DNA of 64,000 bases from Nitrospirota bacterium (GCA_023475105.1 JAMCWJ010000050.1:1-64000); one strand, 5' to 3'. Positions 8,329 through 17,438 are shown, counted from the first letter of the stretch. Notes: generated from the letters alone by a model not told the origin. Translations and numbers: made by a program.

Positions 8329-9552
8329 ATGAAGAGAATGTTTCGATGGACTCTCTTGATTACCGTCTTTTTTTCATCGTATTTCATCCTTCCTGCTGCC
8401 GAATCGGCTGAACCTCTGAAGATCACCGGATCATCACAGTTCCTGTGGGGAGACGACTGGCTGGGAGACAGCCAGTCGATCCTCGCCCAATACCTGAGGG
8501 TCAGTTACAATCCGCAAGGAGAAAGGTACTCGATAACCGGCTACGGAAGGATATGGAAGGGTTTCGGAGACACCACGATCAGGGACAACGACTTCCTGGG
8601 AAGACTGTACTACCTCTTCCTGGATTATCGTCCCAGCGACAAAACCAGTCTGCGGCTCGGCAGACAGTATGTGAACTTGAGCGCGGGCTCGGCTCTCCTG
8701 GACGGTCTGACTCTCAATGCGCACAGCGTCGGTCCTGTGGGCATCACTGCCGCGGTGGGACGGGAAATAAAGTACTCCCTCGATGCGGAGTATTCGAGTT
8801 TCAGCAGCACGTTCTGGGGAATCGACGTGCATCTCGAAAATGTACGCTCGCTGCAGCTCGGGGCGAGTTACGTGAGGAGGTATGACGAATGGATGCGGGC
8901 AAGGGAAGAGGTGGGCGTAAACTTCAGGTACTTCTATAAATTCCTCAGTCCCTATGCAGAAGCCAGATACGACATACTTTCGAAGGCAACGGACGAAGCG
9001 ACCGTCGGCATCGATGTCTTCCCGATGAGCAACCTGATGCTCAAGGCCGAGTTCTATCAGTCATATCCCACATTCTTCTCGACGTCCATTTACAGCGTCT
9101 TCGCAGTCGACAGGTATCGCGAATACCTGGTGCGCGCCGACTACAGCCTGGACCAACTTCCGGTAACAGTCTATGCGAGCTATGCAAAGCAGTCCTATGA
9201 GGAAGAAGCGAACACCGACAACTACATCCTCGGCGCAAGGGTCTTTCCGATAAAGAACCTGGTCGTCAATGCCTCTGTCGATTACCGCACGGGGTACGGA
9301 GGAAATCTGTGGGGCTTCGAGATCTACGGCAATTACAAGATCAACAACAAGTTCGTCGTCGCAGCAGGCATCCAGTACGACGCTTACCGGAGACCGGACA
9401 ACGACAATAACGGGAACGCGCAGCGCTATTGGCTCGGCGGGCAGTGGGTCGTGAACAAGAACGTCTCCGTCGACGCCAGGATCGAAGACAACGTCAACGA
9501 AAACTTCGACCACAGGCCTCTCGGAAGAGTCGCGGTAAACTGGACCATATAG
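8329..9552 (+). CDS. outer-membrane beta-barrel porin of a porin-cytochrome conduit
   Basis: A 407-residue protein with a signal peptide (about residues 1-27, ending AESAE). Its body consists of alternating aromatic/polar beta strands with short turns, typical of an outer-membrane barrel, and the C-terminus is strand-like (VAVNWTI). No haem motifs are present. It is followed 15 nt later by a nine-haem cytochrome and then a decahaem lipoprotein. That is the porin/periplasmic/surface triad of MtrB-MtrA-MtrC and Geobacter PCC systems, where the barrel sheathes the periplasmic cytochrome. Sequence identity to MtrB is not obvious, so the role rests on topology and context. The ribosome site is AAGGAGGG. 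Confidence 0.8.
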   Translation: MKRMFRWTLLITVFFSSYFILPAAESAEPLKITGSSQFLWGDDWLGDSQSILAQYLRVSYNPQGERYSITGYGRIWKGFGDTTIRDNDFLGRLYYLFLDYRPSDKTSLRLGRQYVNLSAGSALLDGLTLNAHSVGPVGITAAVGREIKYSLDAEYSSFSSTFWGIDVHLENVRSLQLGASYVRRYDEWMRAREEVGVNFRYFYKFLSPYAEARYDILSKATDEATVGIDVFPMSNLMLKAEFYQSYPTFFSTSIYSVFAVDRYREYLVRADYSLDQLPVTVYASYAKQSYEEEANTDNYILGARVFPIKNLVVNASVDYRTGYGGNLWGFEIYGNYKINNKFVVAAGIQYDAYRRPDNDNNGNAQRYWLGGQWVVNKNVSVDARIEDNVNENFDHRPLGRVAVNWTI

Positions 9553-9567
9553 AGAAAGGAGGGTAGA

Positions 9568-10329
9568 GTGTTAAGAAAAGCAAATATATTGATCGTATTT
9601 ATTTTTGTTCTTTCGGTCCCTGCGGCCTGGTCGCTCACCCCGCATCAGGACTATGCGACGATGGAGATAAAGGACTGCAATTCCTGCCATGACTCCAGCG
9701 GGGTCGCGCAGAACCACAGCACCTTCTGGACGAAGGAGCACAGACTCTACGCGGAGAAATATCCGAACAATTGCAAGGATTGCCACCAGCAGTCTTTTTG
9801 TTTAGATTGTCACACGGGAGGCGGTATCGACCGCGACCTCCATGTTTCGAATTCCGGGGTCGACTACATGCCGAAATCCCACCGGACGGACTGGAGAGAG
9901 ATCCATCCGATAAAGGCAAAGGACGATCCCAGGTCATGCTACCGCTGTCATGACGCGCGACGGTTCTGCAATGAATGCCATAGCAAGTTCAGGCCTGAAC
10001 TCCTCGAGCTCCAGTCGCACCGCAGACAATTCAGGGACATCCAGCTCTCATCCATAGGTCCGAGTCACGCGGGATTTTCCCCTGCGGACTGCAAAAACTG
10101 CCACGTACAGGGCTTTCTTCCGACCACCCAGTGGTCTGCAGATCATGCGAGGGAGGCGCGGAGAAACCTCAACGCGTGCCAGACCTGCCATCCCGACGGA
10201 GATGTCTGCATGAAGTGCCACAGTGCGGTGACCGGTCTCAGGGTGAGCCCCCATCCGAGGAACTGGAACAGCATCAAGGGAAGACTCGAACGGGCAAGCG
10301 GTAACAAGACGTGCGTGAAATGCCACTGA
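9568..10329 (+). CDS. periplasmic nonahaem c-type cytochrome (MtrA-like role)
   Basis: A 253-residue secreted protein starting with GTG 9568 after an AGGAGG site. A signal peptide of about 22 residues ends in AWS. Nine CxxCH haem-binding motifs are visible: CNSCH, CKDCH, CLDCH, CYRCH, CNECH, CKNCH, CQTCH, CMKCH and a C-terminal CVKCH. MtrA has ten haems and Geobacter OmaB eight, so this is a near relative in design rather than a standard family member. It should sit inside or beneath the barrel encoded upstream and carry electrons across the outer membrane to the decahaem lipoprotein encoded 14 nt downstream. The final haem motif is the last five residues of the protein. Confidence 0.85.
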   Translation: MLRKANILIVFIFVLSVPAAWSLTPHQDYATMEIKDCNSCHDSSGVAQNHSTFWTKEHRLYAEKYPNNCKDCHQQSFCLDCHTGGGIDRDLHVSNSGVDYMPKSHRTDWREIHPIKAKDDPRSCYRCHDARRFCNECHSKFRPELLELQSHRRQFRDIQLSSIGPSHAGFSPADCKNCHVQGFLPTTQWSADHAREARRNLNACQTCHPDGDVCMKCHSAVTGLRVSPHPRNWNSIKGRLERASGNKTCVKCH

Positions 10330-10343
10330 GAAGGAGGATAACA

Positions 10344-12542
10344 ATGACTGACAAGCTATACAACATTCTTGTTTTGCTTATGACCGGCCTGGCGACGGCA
10401 GGGCTGATCTGCGGCTGCGGGAGCAGCAACAAGGAAGGGGCGAACGTCATATCGACGATACCCCCGAGCACGGACGGGAATCTCCAGTCGCAGATTACTG
10501 CGGTGACGGTCGGCAGTCCGCCGGTCGTCACCTTCACCCTTTACGACGAAATCGGCAATCCTCTGGAGCCGACCGCCTTTGTCGCAAACGGCGGCACCCT
10601 CAGGTTCACGATTGCGGAGATTCAGTCCGATGGAAATTACAAGAACTACATCCTGAACTCTGTGGGACAGCCGACGTTCGACTCGGGCGGCGTCTTTGCG
10701 ACGGTGAGACCGGGTGTCTACACGTACACCTTCAAGACAGACATAACGGCCAGCAATATGTTCGATCCGACCCGCACCCATACGGTAGCGGCCCAGATAG
10801 AGAGGAACATCACCTCGATAGTCGGCAAGGGCTACCAGCAGGCGGTCAACCCCTACCTCGATTTCAGGCCGGACGGCCAGCCCGTGACCATAACCCGTGA
10901 GGTTGTCGCGATCTCGAACTGCAACGAATGCCATGGCAATCTCGGGCTCCATGGCGGCGGCAGGAGGGAAGTCGCCCTCTGCATCCTCTGCCATAACCCG
11001 GGAGTGATCGACCCCGATACCGGTAATTCCATCGACTTTAAGAACCTCATCCACAAGATCCACTATGGAGACGCGCTCCCGAGCAATGTTGCGGGGGGCA
11101 ATTTCACGATCATAGGATTCCAGGGGAGCGTGAACAGCTACGGCGATGTGACGTACCCGTTCATTTCGGGCGACAATTCGATCAGCGGAACGCCGGTCAA
11201 GTGCGTGAAATGCCATCGGCCGGGCAAAGACCTTGCGGGTCGCGACTTCGGCAAAGACGTTGATAAATACAAAACAGCTCCTACGAGGGAAAAATGCACC
11301 ACCTGCCATGACCTGACCACCTTCGACGGAAGCACGACGATCGTGGTGAAGAACGTCACGACGCCGATCACCGTCCCGGCCGTGCCCCACACCGGAGGTC
11401 CTCAGTCTAGCGACAGCGCCTGTGGAGGGTGCCATCCGTCGACAGGCTCCGAGTTCGGCCAGTCGATCACGGGCGCGCATACCGTTGTAGAAGAGTCGTC
11501 GGTCTTTACAGGCATCAATTTCAAGATTCTCGCGGTAGCCAACGCCACTCCGGGGAACAAGGCCACGGTAACCTTCAAAGTTACCGACAACAGCGGCGGC
11601 GTGATCTCCCCCGCTTCTCCTTCGAGCTTCAGCCTGAAACTCGGTTATCCCACAGTGGATTACAGGAACAATCTCATGGAGAACTACGGGCAGCCGTTGT
11701 CACAGTCTCTGGCTTCGGCTACGGCCAACGGCGATGGCAGCTTCACCATCACGTTCTCGAAAGCGATACCCGCAAATGCTGCCGGAGTCGCGGTTGTCGG
11801 GATAGAGGGCAGGAGACCCTACACGATATCGTCGATCCATAAGGGCACCAAGAGCGTCAACATCGGCGGCCAGGCGATGCAATTCTATGTCGACCTCGCA
11901 ACAGGATCCCAGGCGACGGACCCCGGGCTCGAGCGCCGCAGATCGGTCGACGTCAACAAATGCATTGGGTGCCATGAGCGACTCAGCCTCCATGGCGCGA
12001 ACAGGGTGAACAGCATCGAAGAGTGCGTCATCTGCCACAACGCCGACGCGACAGACAAGGGCCAAAGGCCCTCCGATCCGACGACGACGCCTGATGGCCT
12101 GAAGGAGCGTCCGATAGACTTCAAGCAGATGATCCACAAGATCCACACAGGCGATGAACTGAATGTTGAGCCGTATGTGATCTACGGCTTCGGAGGCAGC
12201 GTCAATGACTTCTCAGGCGTCACCTTTCCCCGTGACAGGAGGGACTGCCTGGGGTGCCACATCGACGCGACTCCCAAGACCTTCGGCTTCCCGCTCAAGC
12301 CCGGTGTGATGGGAACCACGGTCGATACCGGCGCGATCCCCAACGACGATTCGGACAATGTCAGGATTCAGCCTATGACCTCTGTCTGTACATCATGCCA
12401 TGACAGCGCCAATACTGCAACCCACGCGGCCGACAAGACAAGCGGAGGAGTCGAGGCATGTCTCACCTGCCATACCTCCGGATTGCTTCTCGGTCCTGAT
12501 TTCGCCCATTTCGGAGACCACAGGTTCCCTCCGGGCAACTAA
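10344..12542 (+). CDS. OmcA/MtrC-family decahaem c-type cytochrome lipoprotein
   Basis: A 732-residue protein starting at ATG 10344 after AAGGAGG. The signal peptide ends in a lipobox (LICGC), so it should be a lipoprotein. Ten CxxCH motifs occur in two groups of five: CNECH, CILCH, CVKCH, CTTCH, CGGCH, then CIGCH, CVICH, CLGCH, CTSCH, CLTCH. The beta-rich segments before each group fit the domain I/II/III/IV plan of MtrC and OmcA. Repeated HKIH segments follow the second haem of each group. Surface members of this family pass electrons to minerals, other solids or partner cells. With the upstream barrel and nonahaem cytochrome it forms a complete trans-outer-membrane conduit. The operon ends at a strong terminator. 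Confidence 0.92.
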   Translation: MTDKLYNILVLLMTGLATAGLICGCGSSNKEGANVISTIPPSTDGNLQSQITAVTVGSPPVVTFTLYDEIGNPLEPTAFVANGGTLRFTIAEIQSDGNYKNYILNSVGQPTFDSGGVFATVRPGVYTYTFKTDITASNMFDPTRTHTVAAQIERNITSIVGKGYQQAVNPYLDFRPDGQPVTITREVVAISNCNECHGNLGLHGGGRREVALCILCHNPGVIDPDTGNSIDFKNLIHKIHYGDALPSNVAGGNFTIIGFQGSVNSYGDVTYPFISGDNSISGTPVKCVKCHRPGKDLAGRDFGKDVDKYKTAPTREKCTTCHDLTTFDGSTTIVVKNVTTPITVPAVPHTGGPQSSDSACGGCHPSTGSEFGQSITGAHTVVEESSVFTGINFKILAVANATPGNKATVTFKVTDNSGGVISPASPSSFSLKLGYPTVDYRNNLMENYGQPLSQSLASATANGDGSFTITFSKAIPANAAGVAVVGIEGRRPYTISSIHKGTKSVNIGGQAMQFYVDLATGSQATDPGLERRRSVDVNKCIGCHERLSLHGANRVNSIEECVICHNADATDKGQRPSDPTTTPDGLKERPIDFKQMIHKIHTGDELNVEPYVIYGFGGSVNDFSGVTFPRDRRDCLGCHIDATPKTFGFPLKPGVMGTTVDTGAIPNDDSDNVRIQPMTSVCTSCHDSANTATHAADKTSGGVEACLTCHTSGLLLGPDFAHFGDHRFPPGN

Positions 12543-12566
12543 GCGAAGCACAAAGCAATTTCAGCA

Positions 12567-12597
12567 AAAGGCCCCGGTTCTCCGGGGCCTTTTTTTT
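12567..12597 (+). terminator. rho-independent terminator of the porin-cytochrome operon
   Basis: The hairpin has a perfect 9-bp stem (AGGCCCCGG/CCGGGGCCT) with a TTCT loop and is followed by seven more T. It begins 25 nt after the decahaem cytochrome stop codon. Confidence 0.95.
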
Positions 12598-12613
12598 AGG
12601 GAGCCGCGAAAAG

Positions 12614-12642
12614 TTGCAGCGGTCTGCGGATGCCGTTATAAT
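12614..12642 (+). promoter_or_regulatory. sigma-70-type promoter of the RidA-family gene
   Basis: TTGCAG, a 17-bp spacer and TATAAT at 12637-12642. Transcription should start near 12649, about 4 nt before the chosen ATG at 12653, so the mRNA would be nearly leaderless. Confidence 0.7.
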
Positions 12643-12652
12643 GGATATCACG

Positions 12653-13117
12653 ATGGTTTCGCCGGAAGAAAGATTGCGGAAACTCGGCATCACCCTCCCG
12701 CAACCGCCTTCTGCACTGGGCGCTTATGTCCCGTGTCTGCAGGCTGGCGCCCTTCTTTTCCTGAGCGGACAACTCCCCCTGAAGGAGGGAAGACTGACAT
12801 GTCCGGGGAAACTCGGGGAGGCCGTCTCTGTCGGCGATGCACAGGAAGCCGCGAGGCAAGCAGTGATCAATGCCCTGAGCAATGTAAAGGCATTTCTCGG
12901 AGGCCTCGACAAGGTGGCCCGGTGCGTCAGGCTCAACGGTTACGTGGCGTCGGCCCCCGACTTCACCGACCAGCCGCAGGTTCTGAACGCCGCGTCGGAA
13001 CTTCTGCGTGAAATATTCGGCGACGAGGGGCGTCACACGAGGATTGCCGTGGGGGTGGCTGTCCTCCCTCTGAACTCGCCCCTCGAGATCGATCTTATTC
13101 TTGAGGTCAGGGAATAA
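12653..13117 (+). CDS. RidA (YjgF/UK114) family protein
   Basis: A 154-residue protein of the YjgF/YER057c/UK114 superfamily, in the subgroup beginning EERLRKLGITLP and PPSALGAYVPC. Classical RidA hydrolyses reactive enamine/imine intermediates made by PLP enzymes. Members of this longer subgroup are mostly uncharacterised, and I did not identify the catalytic arginine with confidence. The later of two in-frame ATGs (12641 and 12653) is chosen because it matches the family N-terminus and lies just after the predicted transcription start. It is a single-gene unit between the cytochrome operon terminator and der. Confidence 0.85.
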   Translation: MVSPEERLRKLGITLPQPPSALGAYVPCLQAGALLFLSGQLPLKEGRLTCPGKLGEAVSVGDAQEAARQAVINALSNVKAFLGGLDKVARCVRLNGYVASAPDFTDQPQVLNAASELLREIFGDEGRHTRIAVGVAVLPLNSPLEIDLILEVRE

Positions 13118-13186
13118 CCCGCCGCCCGTTTATTCCCGGAGCGGTTCTCTTTGCATTCAGTCTCCGATTGTATTAGGCTAGTAACC

Positions 13187-14533
13187 ATGGCAAAACCCTT
13201 GGTAGTGATTGTAGGCAGGCCGAATGTCGGAAAATCGACGTTCTTCAACAGGATTGTGGGGTCTCAGGACGCCATTGTCGAGGACGTGCCGGGCGTTACG
13301 CGGGACCGCAATTACAGGGAGGCCGTCTGGGGTGAGAGTTCCTTTATTGTCGTCGACACCGGCGGTTTCTATGCCGAACCCTCCGGGGACATCTCCCGGG
13401 AGGTGAGAGAACAGGCGCTTTTTGCCGTCGATGAGGCGGACGTGATTGTTCACCTTCTCGACGGCAAGGAGGGGCTTAATCCCGGCGACATCGAACTTGC
13501 CGGGATACTCAGGGCATCGGGCAAGAAGGTCATCTGGGCCGTGAACAAAATTGATGCGCCCACACGGGAAGACAGACTCTATGATTTCTATCGTCTCGGC
13601 GTAGAGGAAATCCTGCCTGTTTCCGCAGCCACGGGATATGAGTTCGATGAACTCATGGAAAAGCTGGCGGGTTTTCTTCCGCAACGGCCGGAAACAGGCA
13701 AAGAGCCTGATTATCCGAAAGTCGCCCTCGTGGGAAGGCCGAACGCGGGAAAGTCGACCATGGTAAATACCCTCCTCGGCAAGAAACGGATGATCGTGGA
13801 CGCGGCCCCGGGGACGACCCGGGACTCGATCGATTCCGTCTGCACCTACTACGGGAAGAAGTACCTCCTTATAGACACCGCGGGACTGAGGAAGAAAGGC
13901 AGGATCGGATACTCCCTGGAACGCTACTCCATGGTAAGGGCCGTCAGGAGCATTGAACGCTGTGACGTCGCCCTGATCGTCCTTGACGCTTCGGAGGGTC
14001 TGGTGGAGCAGGACAAGAGAATTGCCGGTATGGTCGCCGCATATGGGAAAGGCGCGGTCTTCGTCTTCAATAAATGGGACCTCGTGAAGGACCCTGAATT
14101 TACGCACAAGAGACTCCTTTCCGAATTCCGGAACGAGTTCTGGTTTTTCAGCCATGCACCCGCAATCACGGTCTCAGGCCTCGAGCGAAAGAGGGTCACA
14201 AAGATCTTTCCGCTGATCGACGCGGTGATTTCGGAGAGAAAGAAGCGGATAGCCACCTCCGAGTTGAACGAACTGCTGGCAAGGACCCTGTCCTCTGCCC
14301 CTGTACCCCTCTACCGGGGCAGAGAGGTGAAGTTCTTCTATATGACCCAGGTGAAGACGGAACCTCCGGAATTCGTGGTATTCGTGAACCACCCTGAAGG
14401 AGTGAAGGACGCACAGAAAAGGTTTCTCGAAAGGAGCCTCAGGGAACAGTTCTCTTTTTCCGGCACCCCGATACGGATCTTCGTAAAGGGCAGATCGGGT
14501 GACCCTCGTGTGAAGGAAAAGAATCATGCTTGA
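13187..14533 (+). CDS. der: ribosome biogenesis GTPase Der (EngA)
   Basis: A 448-residue tandem GTPase with two complete G domains. The first P-loop is GRPNVGKST at residues 10-18 and the second GRPNAGKST near residue 186. Each is followed by a G2/G3 region (PGVTRDRNY with DTGG, and PGTTRDSID with DTAG) and NKxD motifs (NKID, NKWD). The C-terminal KH-like domain covers about residues 350-448. Der matures the 50S ribosomal subunit and is usually essential. The start ATG 13187 has no clear Shine-Dalgarno; a TATTAG -10-like element 10 nt upstream hints at a leaderless message. The stop codon overlaps the start of the next small gene. Confidence 0.97.
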   Translation: MAKPLVVIVGRPNVGKSTFFNRIVGSQDAIVEDVPGVTRDRNYREAVWGESSFIVVDTGGFYAEPSGDISREVREQALFAVDEADVIVHLLDGKEGLNPGDIELAGILRASGKKVIWAVNKIDAPTREDRLYDFYRLGVEEILPVSAATGYEFDELMEKLAGFLPQRPETGKEPDYPKVALVGRPNAGKSTMVNTLLGKKRMIVDAAPGTTRDSIDSVCTYYGKKYLLIDTAGLRKKGRIGYSLERYSMVRAVRSIERCDVALIVLDASEGLVEQDKRIAGMVAAYGKGAVFVFNKWDLVKDPEFTHKRLLSEFRNEFWFFSHAPAITVSGLERKRVTKIFPLIDAVISERKKRIATSELNELLARTLSSAPVPLYRGREVKFFYMTQVKTEPPEFVVFVNHPEGVKDAQKRFLERSLREQFSFSGTPIRIFVKGRSGDPRVKEKNHA

Positions 14534-14690
14534 CCTTTTGGGGAAATATGTGGAAGTAGTTGCGAACGGCATAGTATACAGGGGGAAACTTGTCGAAATC
14601 GGGGAAGAGGAGGTCTATCTCGAGGCCGAGTCGGGCTGGGTCGCGATTCCGGTCGAAAGGGTCATCACCATTAAGGAACCGGAGGCGTGA
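14526..14690 (+). CDS. small beta-rich protein coupled to der, unknown function
   Basis: A 54-residue protein starting at ATG 14526, 8 nt inside the 3' end of der, so translation is probably coupled. Its sequence alternates short strands and turns (YVEVVANGIVYRGKLVEIGEEEVYLEAE, read here in parts as YVEVV, IVYRGKLVE and EVYLEAE). That resembles an SH3-like or Sm-like small barrel, as in RNA-chaperone-related proteins. It contains no cysteines or membrane segments. The family is not recognised; a ribosome- or RNA-related role is a guess from its neighbour. Confidence 0.6.
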   Translation: MLDLLGKYVEVVANGIVYRGKLVEIGEEEVYLEAESGWVAIPVERVITIKEPEA

Positions 14691-14715
14691 GATGTTCTAA
14701 ATTTAAAATTTGAAG

Positions 14716-14744
14716 TTGACAAAAACTTTGCAACGTTCTATCGT
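14716..14744 (+). promoter_or_regulatory. sigma-70-type promoter of the monohaem beta-propeller gene
   Basis: TTGACA at 14716-14721, a 17-bp spacer and TATCGT at 14739-14744. The leader to ATG 14883 would be about 130 nt and ends in a GGGGAGGA ribosome site. No known riboswitch fold was recognised in it. Confidence 0.65.
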
Positions 14745-14882
14745 TAAAACATAAATTCAGTGGTGGATCAGCTTCCATAAGGTGACACACCAGATTACGA
14801 AAGGCAACAGGGAGGTGAGGAAAATTACTTTCGTAGCGACAGTGTTAAGGTTAGGGAAAGAAGAAATAACAGGGGAGGATGT

Positions 14883-16028
14883 ATGAAGAAAAGTTTTGCT
14901 GTTACGTTGGTTCTCGTGTTTGCTGTTCTGTGCTACACCGCATTATTTGTAGACCTCGGTTCTGTAAAGGCTGCCGGCGCTCCCGGATATGGAGGTGAAA
15001 AGGCGGCTCCTGCGGCGGCAAAGGAAGCGGCTCCTGCGGTCGTAGCGAAAGTGGAATTGTCCAAGAAGCCGATCACTTTTGACGCTGTCGCTTACATTGC
15101 AGGGCACGGCGGTCATCTGGCGATCATCGACATGAGGACGATGAAGGCGCCTACGGATGTCGAAAAAGATAGGATCGTTCTCGCGGAGGCCGGTTCCGAA
15201 ATGGAAGGCAAGATCGCCGGCATGAGCTTCGAAAAGGTCGTAAAGGCCGGTGGCACCCACGGCCAGGCCCTTGTTTCTGAAAAAGGCAAGAAAGTCCTTG
15301 TTGCGGGCACCCTTGACGGCGACGTGTACAAGGTCGACCTCGCCACAGGGAAAAAGGAAGGACCCTTCAAGGTCGGCGAGAAGTTCTGCGGCGCCATCGT
15401 AGGTCCCGACGGCAACATCTATTTTGAAGACATGGCCAACGGCAACGTCTACATTTGGGACTCGAACAAGTTGAAGACTGTGGACAAGATGCCCGTAGGC
15501 AAGGCGGTATGCGGCATCCAGTGGACGAAAAACAAGAAGAAGGCCTATATTACCGACATGCCGACCGGCGTGGTATATGTGTATGACTGGAAGACAAAGA
15601 AGAAGATAAAGGAGATATCGAGCCCTGAGATGACATTTATCCACCAGGCAAGAATGACCCCTGACGGCAAACAGCTCTGGGTGAGCGCTCCGAACGAGTT
15701 CGATCCTGGTCTGAAGCCGGGCACACACAAGAGCCAGGTCATTATCATCGACACGGCTAAGGACAAGATCATGAAGCGCATAGTCCTGCCGGACAATGTA
15801 AGACCCCATGACTTCGCCTTCACAAAAGACGGAAAGTATGCGTTCCTGTCATCCAGGACCTACGGTGATGACAGCACGCTGAACGTCATGGATATGAAGA
15901 ATTACAACATCGTCGAGAACGTGTCCGCCTGCGCGAGCTGCCACAAGAGCGTCGGCGTTCAGGTAAAGATTGACAAGGGTTCGCCGCTTCTCTGCGGCAT
16001 AGAAATCGACTGGCATCCGGGAAAATAG
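14883..16028 (+). CDS. secreted beta-propeller protein with a single C-terminal haem motif
   Basis: A 381-residue exported protein with a signal peptide of about 32 residues. An alanine-rich linker follows, then a YVTN/NirF-like seven-bladed beta-propeller with repeated motifs such as DGDVYKVDLATGK, NGNVYIWD and GVVYVYDWKTKK. One CxxCH (CASCH) near residue 352 suggests covalent binding of one c-type haem after the propeller. The family recalls cytochrome cd1-type and hydrazine/nitrite-related propellers, but no d1-haem genes are nearby. It may be a periplasmic redox or metal-binding protein. It has its own promoter and terminator, and precedes the ABC/NosL cluster by about 200 nt. Confidence 0.75.
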   Translation: MKKSFAVTLVLVFAVLCYTALFVDLGSVKAAGAPGYGGEKAAPAAAKEAAPAVVAKVELSKKPITFDAVAYIAGHGGHLAIIDMRTMKAPTDVEKDRIVLAEAGSEMEGKIAGMSFEKVVKAGGTHGQALVSEKGKKVLVAGTLDGDVYKVDLATGKKEGPFKVGEKFCGAIVGPDGNIYFEDMANGNVYIWDSNKLKTVDKMPVGKAVCGIQWTKNKKKAYITDMPTGVVYVYDWKTKKKIKEISSPEMTFIHQARMTPDGKQLWVSAPNEFDPGLKPGTHKSQVIIIDTAKDKIMKRIVLPDNVRPHDFAFTKDGKYAFLSSRTYGDDSTLNVMDMKNYNIVENVSACASCHKSVGVQVKIDKGSPLLCGIEIDWHPGK

Positions 16029-16064
16029 GAAGCCGGTTCCCGCCGGATACTTCGGCGTAACTCC

Positions 16065-16091
16065 AAAGGGGGCAAGAGTTTGCCCCCTTTT
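16065..16091 (+). terminator. rho-independent terminator after the beta-propeller gene
   Basis: Perfect 11-bp stem AAAGGGGGCAA/TTGCCCCCTTT with loop GAGT and a short T run, starting 37 nt after the stop codon. The stem pairs equally well on the other strand, but only plus-strand genes adjoin it. Confidence 0.9.
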
Positions 16092-16229
16092 CTTTCCGGT
16101 CCCACTCCCTCTGTTGCGGAACAGGAAAACGCCGGCCGGCAAGACGTCGGACGCCCTTTATCAGGGGCGCTGCAACTGACGGTTCAATAATGTTAGAATA
16201 GAAACAATCGCTTCTTGAAAGAGTTTACG

Positions 16230-17438
16230 ATGTCGACAAGATTGAATATTATTTCATTCGCAACCAAGAATCTGAGAAGGAAAATGATAAGGACGTTATT
16301 GCTCCTTCTCGCCGTAACCGTCGTTACCGGCACGCTCTTTACCGCAACCCTTTTTATTTCGAGCATGCAGAACGCCCTGAAGATAGGAACATACAGGCTC
16401 GGGGCCGATGTGCTCGTTGTCCCTGAGAAATATGCCTCCGAAGCCCGTGCCGCGCTGCTCGCGGGCGAGCCGACAAGTTTTTACATGGACAGAAGAGTCC
16501 TCGAACAAGTCAAGAATGTCGACGGGGTGAAGAGGGTCTCTCCCCAGCTGTTCATCAAACCGACCTCCTTTACGTGCTGCTACAGTGTCGAAGCCTTCCT
16601 CGTGGCGTTTGAACCGTCGACGGATTTTACGATAACTCCATGGCTTGAAAAGAATCTGAAGAAGCCCCTCGTCGATAACGAGGTGATCACGGGGCGGAAC
16701 ATCCCGACCATCGTGGGGGACACGATTCCCTTTTTCGGCACCCCTTTCAGTGTCGTGGGCACGATGGAACCGACGGGCATGAAGTTTTTTGACCAATCCG
16801 TCTTTATGACGATGGATGCAGCCTACCAGATGGCCGAAAACTCAAAAACCAAGTCTCAGCAGCCCATCGATATCGAGAAAAGCAAGATATCCGCCGTGCT
16901 CGTTCAGGTACGGGAAGGGATAGCACCCGACCGGGTTGCGATACGGATAGAGCACGACGTCGACGGGGTCAAGGCAATAGCATCGGACGAGGTCATCAGC
17001 ACGGTGAGAAAGCAATTGGGAGGTCTCCTCAAAGGGATACTCGTGATAAGCGCAGTGGTATGGATACTCGCCCTCCTGATGATCGGTTTTGCCTTCTCGA
17101 TGATCGTGAATGAGAGACAGAGGGAACTCGGCCTGCTCCGGTCGATGGGCGCGAAGAAGGGGCACATCTTCAGGCTTATCATCACAGAAGCGGTCATCAT
17201 ATCCGTGGCGGGAGGCGTCGTCGGACTGGCGGCGGGATCCGCTCTTCTCTTTACCTTCAAGGGTCTGATACTCCACAGCCTGAAGCTGCCCTACCTCCTG
17301 CCTTCGCTCTCGACATTGACGGAACTCGTCGCAGGGGCTGTCCTCTTTTCTCTGCTCACGGGACTTCTGGCATCCCTGCTTCCGGCGATATCGGCGAGTA
17401 AGATGGAACCTTATGAAGCCATACGAAAAGGAGAGTAA
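16230..17438 (+). CDS. FtsX/MacB-type ABC transporter permease
   Basis: A 402-residue inner-membrane permease. One N-terminal membrane segment is followed by a large periplasmic domain (about residues 50-270) and three C-terminal membrane segments, with the conserved RQRELGLLRSMGAKKGHIF segment of FtsX-type permeases. Start ATG 16230 is favoured by a GAAAGAG site; TTG 16215 is an alternative. A TGTTAGAAT extended -10 lies at 16191-16199. It is followed without a gap by a NosL-like gene. The ATPase partner is probably the gene at 19061, after DUF4418 and TPR genes. The substrate is unknown; NosL next door suggests copper handling or maturation of a metalloprotein. Confidence 0.88.
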   Translation: MSTRLNIISFATKNLRRKMIRTLLLLLAVTVVTGTLFTATLFISSMQNALKIGTYRLGADVLVVPEKYASEARAALLAGEPTSFYMDRRVLEQVKNVDGVKRVSPQLFIKPTSFTCCYSVEAFLVAFEPSTDFTITPWLEKNLKKPLVDNEVITGRNIPTIVGDTIPFFGTPFSVVGTMEPTGMKFFDQSVFMTMDAAYQMAENSKTKSQQPIDIEKSKISAVLVQVREGIAPDRVAIRIEHDVDGVKAIASDEVISTVRKQLGGLLKGILVISAVVWILALLMIGFAFSMIVNERQRELGLLRSMGAKKGHIFRLIITEAVIISVAGGVVGLAAGSALLFTFKGLILHSLKLPYLLPSLSTLTELVAGAVLFSLLTGLLASLLPAISASKMEPYEAIRKGE

